Origin: an uncultured Luminiphilus sp.
Lineage (GTDB): Bacteria; Pseudomonadota; Gammaproteobacteria; Pseudomonadales; Halieaceae
Assembly (NCBI GenBank): GCA_943787485.1
Contig: CALSMP010000012.1
Location: 27,558-91,557, forward strand
Length of the DNA: 64,000 nt
Reading direction: 5' to 3'
The notes under the pieces were generated by a model. That model saw nothing but the letters and a program-made list of their open reading frames with translations. It did not search any database and was not told the DNA's origin. Positions within the stretch are counted from its first letter, which is position 1; every line of letters begins with the position of its first letter. The translations under genes were made by a program, and so were the position numbers. Below are positions 61,295 to 64,000 of this stretch, in pieces.

Positions 61295-61671
61295 CCCATC
61301 AAGCCCGCCGCACGGTGAACAGAAATCTCTCCCATGCCATCCAGTTGCATCATGTCGAGCATCGCTTTGCGTGAGGGATAATACGCAATTGCCACCGCAT
61401 CCCAAAGATCATCGATCTCACCGACCACCAGACGATCAACGTCCCCGACAAAACCAATATATCCGCCTACTTGGGCCAGCAGCTCGGTAACCCCCTCAAC
61501 ATAGAGATCATAGGCTTCTCTACCCGACAGGTTTGTTTCACGCCCATCCTCGTACTCCGCCTTGTCCTTGAAGCGGAGCAAATTCACCATGCCGATCGGG
61601 CCCTCGGAGGAAGGATCCAAAAATCCCTCCAGCTGATGTTGATTGGGATAAAGATGATTGACAAATTGCAC
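61237..61671 (-). CDS. DUF1330 domain-containing protein
   Basis: 144 residues, a dimeric alpha-beta-barrel type protein of unknown function. Seen: PIGMVNLLRFKDKAEYEDGRETNLSGREAYDLYVEGV, VGEIDDLWDAVAIAYYPSRKAMLDMM and HRAAGLMGQLNIETV, the DUF1330 pattern. Starts with GTG at 61671 after a GGGGAG. Last gene of a leftward run crotonase-hypothetical-DUF2855-DUF1330. Confidence 0.87.
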   Translation of the reverse strand: MQFVNHLYPNQHQLEGFLDPSSEGPIGMVNLLRFKDKAEYEDGRETNLSGREAYDLYVEGVTELLAQVGGYIGFVGDVDRLVVGEIDDLWDAVAIAYYPSRKAMLDMMQLDGMGEISVHRAAGLMGQLNIETVGMAGDWLNKAE

Positions 61672-61684
61672 GACGAGCTCCCCT

Positions 61685-62785
61685 TTATTGAAAGTGCTCA
61701 GACAAAGACAGCATGAGACCGCTGCGCCCCGAAATTTTGTTATCCAGCATTTGACCCCAGAGCGCTATTAACGCATTGGGACCGTTGTGATACTCAACAG
61801 CGAGAGTATCGGTCAGTGATAACGCCAAGGCAGCGCTGGCTTCATACCCTCTCTTCATCATCACCCCCGAACCCCATTCTCCATCCCGCTTTTCAATTTG
61901 GGCGGGCGCAAAAAACACCTCAGGGGGGGTGCCTGGTAGATTTTGGGGACTGAGGCTCGCGCCAAAATCGTTCCAATGGGTGGCACCCACAACGATACTC
62001 CGTTTCATATTTTCCTGGAGATGCTGATGTAATCGGGAGCGCCCCTCGGCATTGCCCGACATATCGACGAAGACCGCAGGCTCACTCTGGACACTCATAG
62101 TCTCAGCGTACGGCTGCACGTGGTCGTAAAAGCCGAGCTCTTCACAAAAATCGATGTTTGCTTCAGCCGTTAAACCAACAATCCTGCCCCCAAAACCAGC
62201 CGCTCTCAGAAAAGCGGCGGTCGAGAACCCTGTTTTGGACGACGCCGAGCCGATAAGAATCTGTCGTGCGCCATACCAGTCGTTATCACTCAATAAGTCA
62301 GCGATCACAAAGCCGGTAATAAACAGCGGGAAATATAAACACCGCGCGTCCTCCAAGGACACCACCTCCGAAGAATCTGCCCCAAGTCGGGCATAGTGGT
62401 TGTAAAGTGCGGGTAGTGATTGGCGGTGAGCGGCTACGTCGTCAAAGCCGCCCTCGGCCACATTGCCGGGATCGAGAGTGACATAACGACTCATGGGGAA
62501 AAAACCATAAATCCGCTCACCCTCAACAATGGAGTCAGTAGCACTTTCAAGCACCCGTGCAATGCCCCACACCGTTACCGCACCCCAAGGATCCTCTCCT
62601 GTGGGATAGAACCGCCAGTAACCAAAAAGATCCCCAGACGCCGCATAGGTCACGTTATTGGCCGTTAGCGCAAATTTCTCCACTTCGACCCGCGCCTGCC
62701 CATCGGCGAGGGGTTCCACTTCGGTCTTTACCACCCGGGTCTGCCGATAATCGCCCCGGTTAATCCATACCGCCGTATTTTGCAT
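61685..62785 (-). CDS. DUF2855 family protein (MDR-like)
   Basis: 366 residues of the DUF2855 family, related to medium-chain dehydrogenases/reductases but uncharacterised. Seen: FALTANNVTYAASGDLFGYWRFYP, WGIARVLESATDSIVEGERIYGFFPMSRYVTLDP, LFITGFVIADLLSDN and the nucleotide-binding-like region ILIGSASSKTGFSTAAFL. AGAGGG about 11 bases before the ATG. The DUF1330 gene follows after 13 bases. Confidence 0.88.
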   Translation of the reverse strand: MQNTAVWINRGDYRQTRVVKTEVEPLADGQARVEVEKFALTANNVTYAASGDLFGYWRFYPTGEDPWGAVTVWGIARVLESATDSIVEGERIYGFFPMSRYVTLDPGNVAEGGFDDVAAHRQSLPALYNHYARLGADSSEVVSLEDARCLYFPLFITGFVIADLLSDNDWYGARQILIGSASSKTGFSTAAFLRAAGFGGRIVGLTAEANIDFCEELGFYDHVQPYAETMSVQSEPAVFVDMSGNAEGRSRLHQHLQENMKRSIVVGATHWNDFGASLSPQNLPGTPPEVFFAPAQIEKRDGEWGSGVMMKRGYEASAALALSLTDTLAVEYHNGPNALIALWGQMLDNKISGRSGLMLSLSEHFQ

Positions 62786-62856
62786 CGCAAAATTTCCCTC
62801 TTAGAGCGCCAGCTTACCTTCTCTGCGCAGGCTATCAATCGCCGGGGTGAGAGTGA

Positions 62857-63561
62857 CTAGAAAATCTGCCAGCGCTTGCCGCGCTGCCGGGGAATTTTTT
62901 CGGTCTCGGGCAAACGACAAAGGCGCTCCATATGAGTAACTGATCCATCGGCGTATTCCCAAACCAACTGATCACCTTGTAGATACCGCCGCACAGCGAG
63001 AGGCCCCCAGCCGAAGGCATAAAAATTGAGAATGCCCTCTTCCCAGATCATGCTAGCAGAGCTTCGCATGCAGTACTCCTTTTCTCCCAGCAGAAAGAGC
63101 ACCGACCCCTCAGTGTCATTAGTATTCAATACCCCGGTACTGTTGGGTCCATAGTCATGAATGACCCCCGAGGTCGTGACGACAACCCGACTGCCACACT
63201 GCTCAATGCGTTCAACGTGCCCAACGTGCCCTCCGGAAATTCCCCGCCACAGACCGCGTATATCATCAGCCCCTGACGCCAACGGTTCGGTGCACTCCGC
63301 AAGTATCGGCAGGGGAAAATGGTCGTAGCCACACCCCGGGGTGTTGCCCTTTGGAATATCTTCTGCACGCTTTCCCATACCGTCCAGAACAGGCAGCGCA
63401 CAATAGTCCAGCGTGCTGCCATCACCTGCAAGCGTCTCCGGATCTGCGGTCAAGGGAGGACGCGCGGAGAAAAAACCTAGCCAAAAAATAAAAGCCAAGA
63501 ACAGGGTGATGGCTAGAAGCATCCATTTGATCGCACGCTTTGCGATAGCAAGCAGCGTCAT
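62857..63561 (-). CDS. Hypothetical membrane-anchored protein, end possibly frameshifted
   Basis: 234 residues, not recognised. N-terminal helix (WMLLAITLFLAFIFWLGFF, about residues 12-32), so the rest is probably periplasmic. That part has several Cys and Trp residues (LDYCALPVLDG, RGLWRGISGGHVGHVERIEQCG, YCMRSSASMIWEEGILNFY). ATG at 63561 lies one base after the crotonase stop; a TTG at 63573 is possible. The current end is RQRGKRWQIF at 62857. Another frame beginning at the A6 run (62895-62900) continues 30 codons (LVTLTPAIDSLRREGKLAL) to a TAA at 62801, suggesting a one-base loss. Confidence 0.65.
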   Translation of the reverse strand: MTLLAIAKRAIKWMLLAITLFLAFIFWLGFFSARPPLTADPETLAGDGSTLDYCALPVLDGMGKRAEDIPKGNTPGCGYDHFPLPILAECTEPLASGADDIRGLWRGISGGHVGHVERIEQCGSRVVVTTSGVIHDYGPNSTGVLNTNDTEGSVLFLLGEKEYCMRSSASMIWEEGILNFYAFGWGPLAVRRYLQGDQLVWEYADGSVTHMERLCRLPETEKIPRQRGKRWQIF

Positions 63562-63562
63562 C

Positions 63563-64000
63563 TCAGCTCTCAAACGCCGAGCTGATTGGATCGATCCATG
63601 TTTGCTTGATCGCCTTGAAGATACCAGGCTCCTTGCCCGCTAAAGTCGCTGCCAGTTCGATCGCCTTGCCAAGGAGTTCAGCGTCCTCCGCTTTAGCATC
63701 CACAATGCCCGCAGCAATCGCCTCGTCAGCGGTGTAGCGCTTACCGGTCAACACAGCGTCCCTCACCGTATTCGGGGACAGCTTGCCATGAAGAATACCC
63801 ATCATATTGGCTGGAATAGGCACGCCGACATCAACCTCGGAAACACAAAACCAACCTCTGTCTTGCCGCATCAATCGATAGTCACAAGACAAGGCCATAA
63901 AAGCTCCTGCCGCAAAAGCGTGCCCATTGATCGCCGCGACAGTTGGGCAAGGCAACTCTAAAAAACGTTTATGGATCTGGCCGCTGCGCTGCGCGAACTG
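63563..64000 (-). CDS. Enoyl-CoA hydratase/isomerase family protein, 5' part beyond window
   Basis: 145 codons of the C-terminal part of a crotonase. The frame is open to the window edge (reads QFAQRSGQIHKRFLELPCPT then VAAINGHAFAAGAFMALSCD, the oxyanion-hole region). LMRQDRGWFCVSEVDVGVPIP follows, as does VLTGKRYTADEAIAAGIVDA. The residue pattern is close to delta3,delta2-enoyl-CoA isomerases. Begins the leftward run with the hypothetical, DUF2855 and DUF1330 genes. Confidence 0.9.
   Translation of the reverse strand, partial: QFAQRSGQIHKRFLELPCPTVAAINGHAFAAGAFMALSCDYRLMRQDRGWFCVSEVDVGVPIPANMMGILHGKLSPNTVRDAVLTGKRYTADEAIAAGIVDAKAEDAELLGKAIELAATLAGKEPGIFKAIKQTWIDPISSAFES

Overview
The window looks like a chromosomal segment of a marine gammaproteobacterium. 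The core genes (recX-recA, mutS, fdxA, nlpD, pcm, ispF-ispD-ftsB-eno-kdsA-pyrG-tilS-accA) are ordered much as in Pseudomonas and its relatives. The surrounding catabolic genes (heterotetrameric sarcosine oxidase, molybdenum hydroxylase, alkylsulfatase-like hydrolase, many SDR, acyl-CoA and glutathione-linked enzymes) resemble the gene content of the OM60/NOR5 (Halieaceae) type of oligotrophic marine bacteria. That taxonomic call is inference from gene content, not from a search. I saw no rRNA, tRNA, insertion sequence, prophage or CRISPR array.

Layout: (1) 0-5.7 kb, minus strand: soxB-soxD-soxA-soxG-sdaA, a compact demethylation operon that converts sarcosine to glycine plus a C1 unit and then, with a hydroxymethyltransferase encoded elsewhere, serine to pyruvate. 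(2) 5.9-11.6 kb: a DUF3014 protein, then recA-recX (minus) with a clear LexA box, divergent from mutS and fdxA. (3) 11.6-21.8 kb, minus strand: a dense housekeeping block reading accA-tilS-pyrG-kdsA-eno-ftsB-ispD-ispF-pcm-(broken DUF368)-nlpD, with several 4-base ATGA overlaps. Relative to the Pseudomonas-type order, truD and surE are missing between ispF and pcm, and rpoS is missing between nlpD and fdxA. tilS has no ATG/GTG/TTG start before its ATP-binding motif and probably starts at a CTG overlapping the accA stop. (4) 21.9-34 kb: dusC, a POT peptide transporter, an RND efflux pair, a SYLF-domain protein with a strong terminator, folE, an SDR, gamma-glutamyltransferase and a beta-hydroxyacid dehydrogenase.

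(5) 34-40.3 kb: GFA and YcgN proteins, XdhC, a class II cytochrome c, an SDR and a two-subunit molybdenum hydroxylase exported by Tat. (6) 40.3-49.3 kb: a lipoprotein metallo-beta-lactamase-fold alkylsulfatase coupled to an SDR, a crotonase, a thiolase-like protein, avtA and a Fur-box-preceded TonB receptor. (7) 49.3-64 kb: a catabolic island with a tandem thioredoxin-fold isomerase-like protein, a TetR regulator, an acyl-CoA synthetase, two acyl-CoA dehydrogenases, a flavin oxidoreductase, an intact and a broken glutathione transferase, an SDR, DUF1330, DUF2855 and a crotonase. It looks like an uncharacterised CoA-dependent degradation route that also uses glutathione.

Several genes carry apparent single-base frameshifts (the DUF368 gene, the GST at 57.4-58.4 kb, possibly the ends of the genes at 61.15 kb and 62.9 kb). 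Many of these fall in homopolymer runs, so both genuine pseudogenes and sequence errors must be considered.
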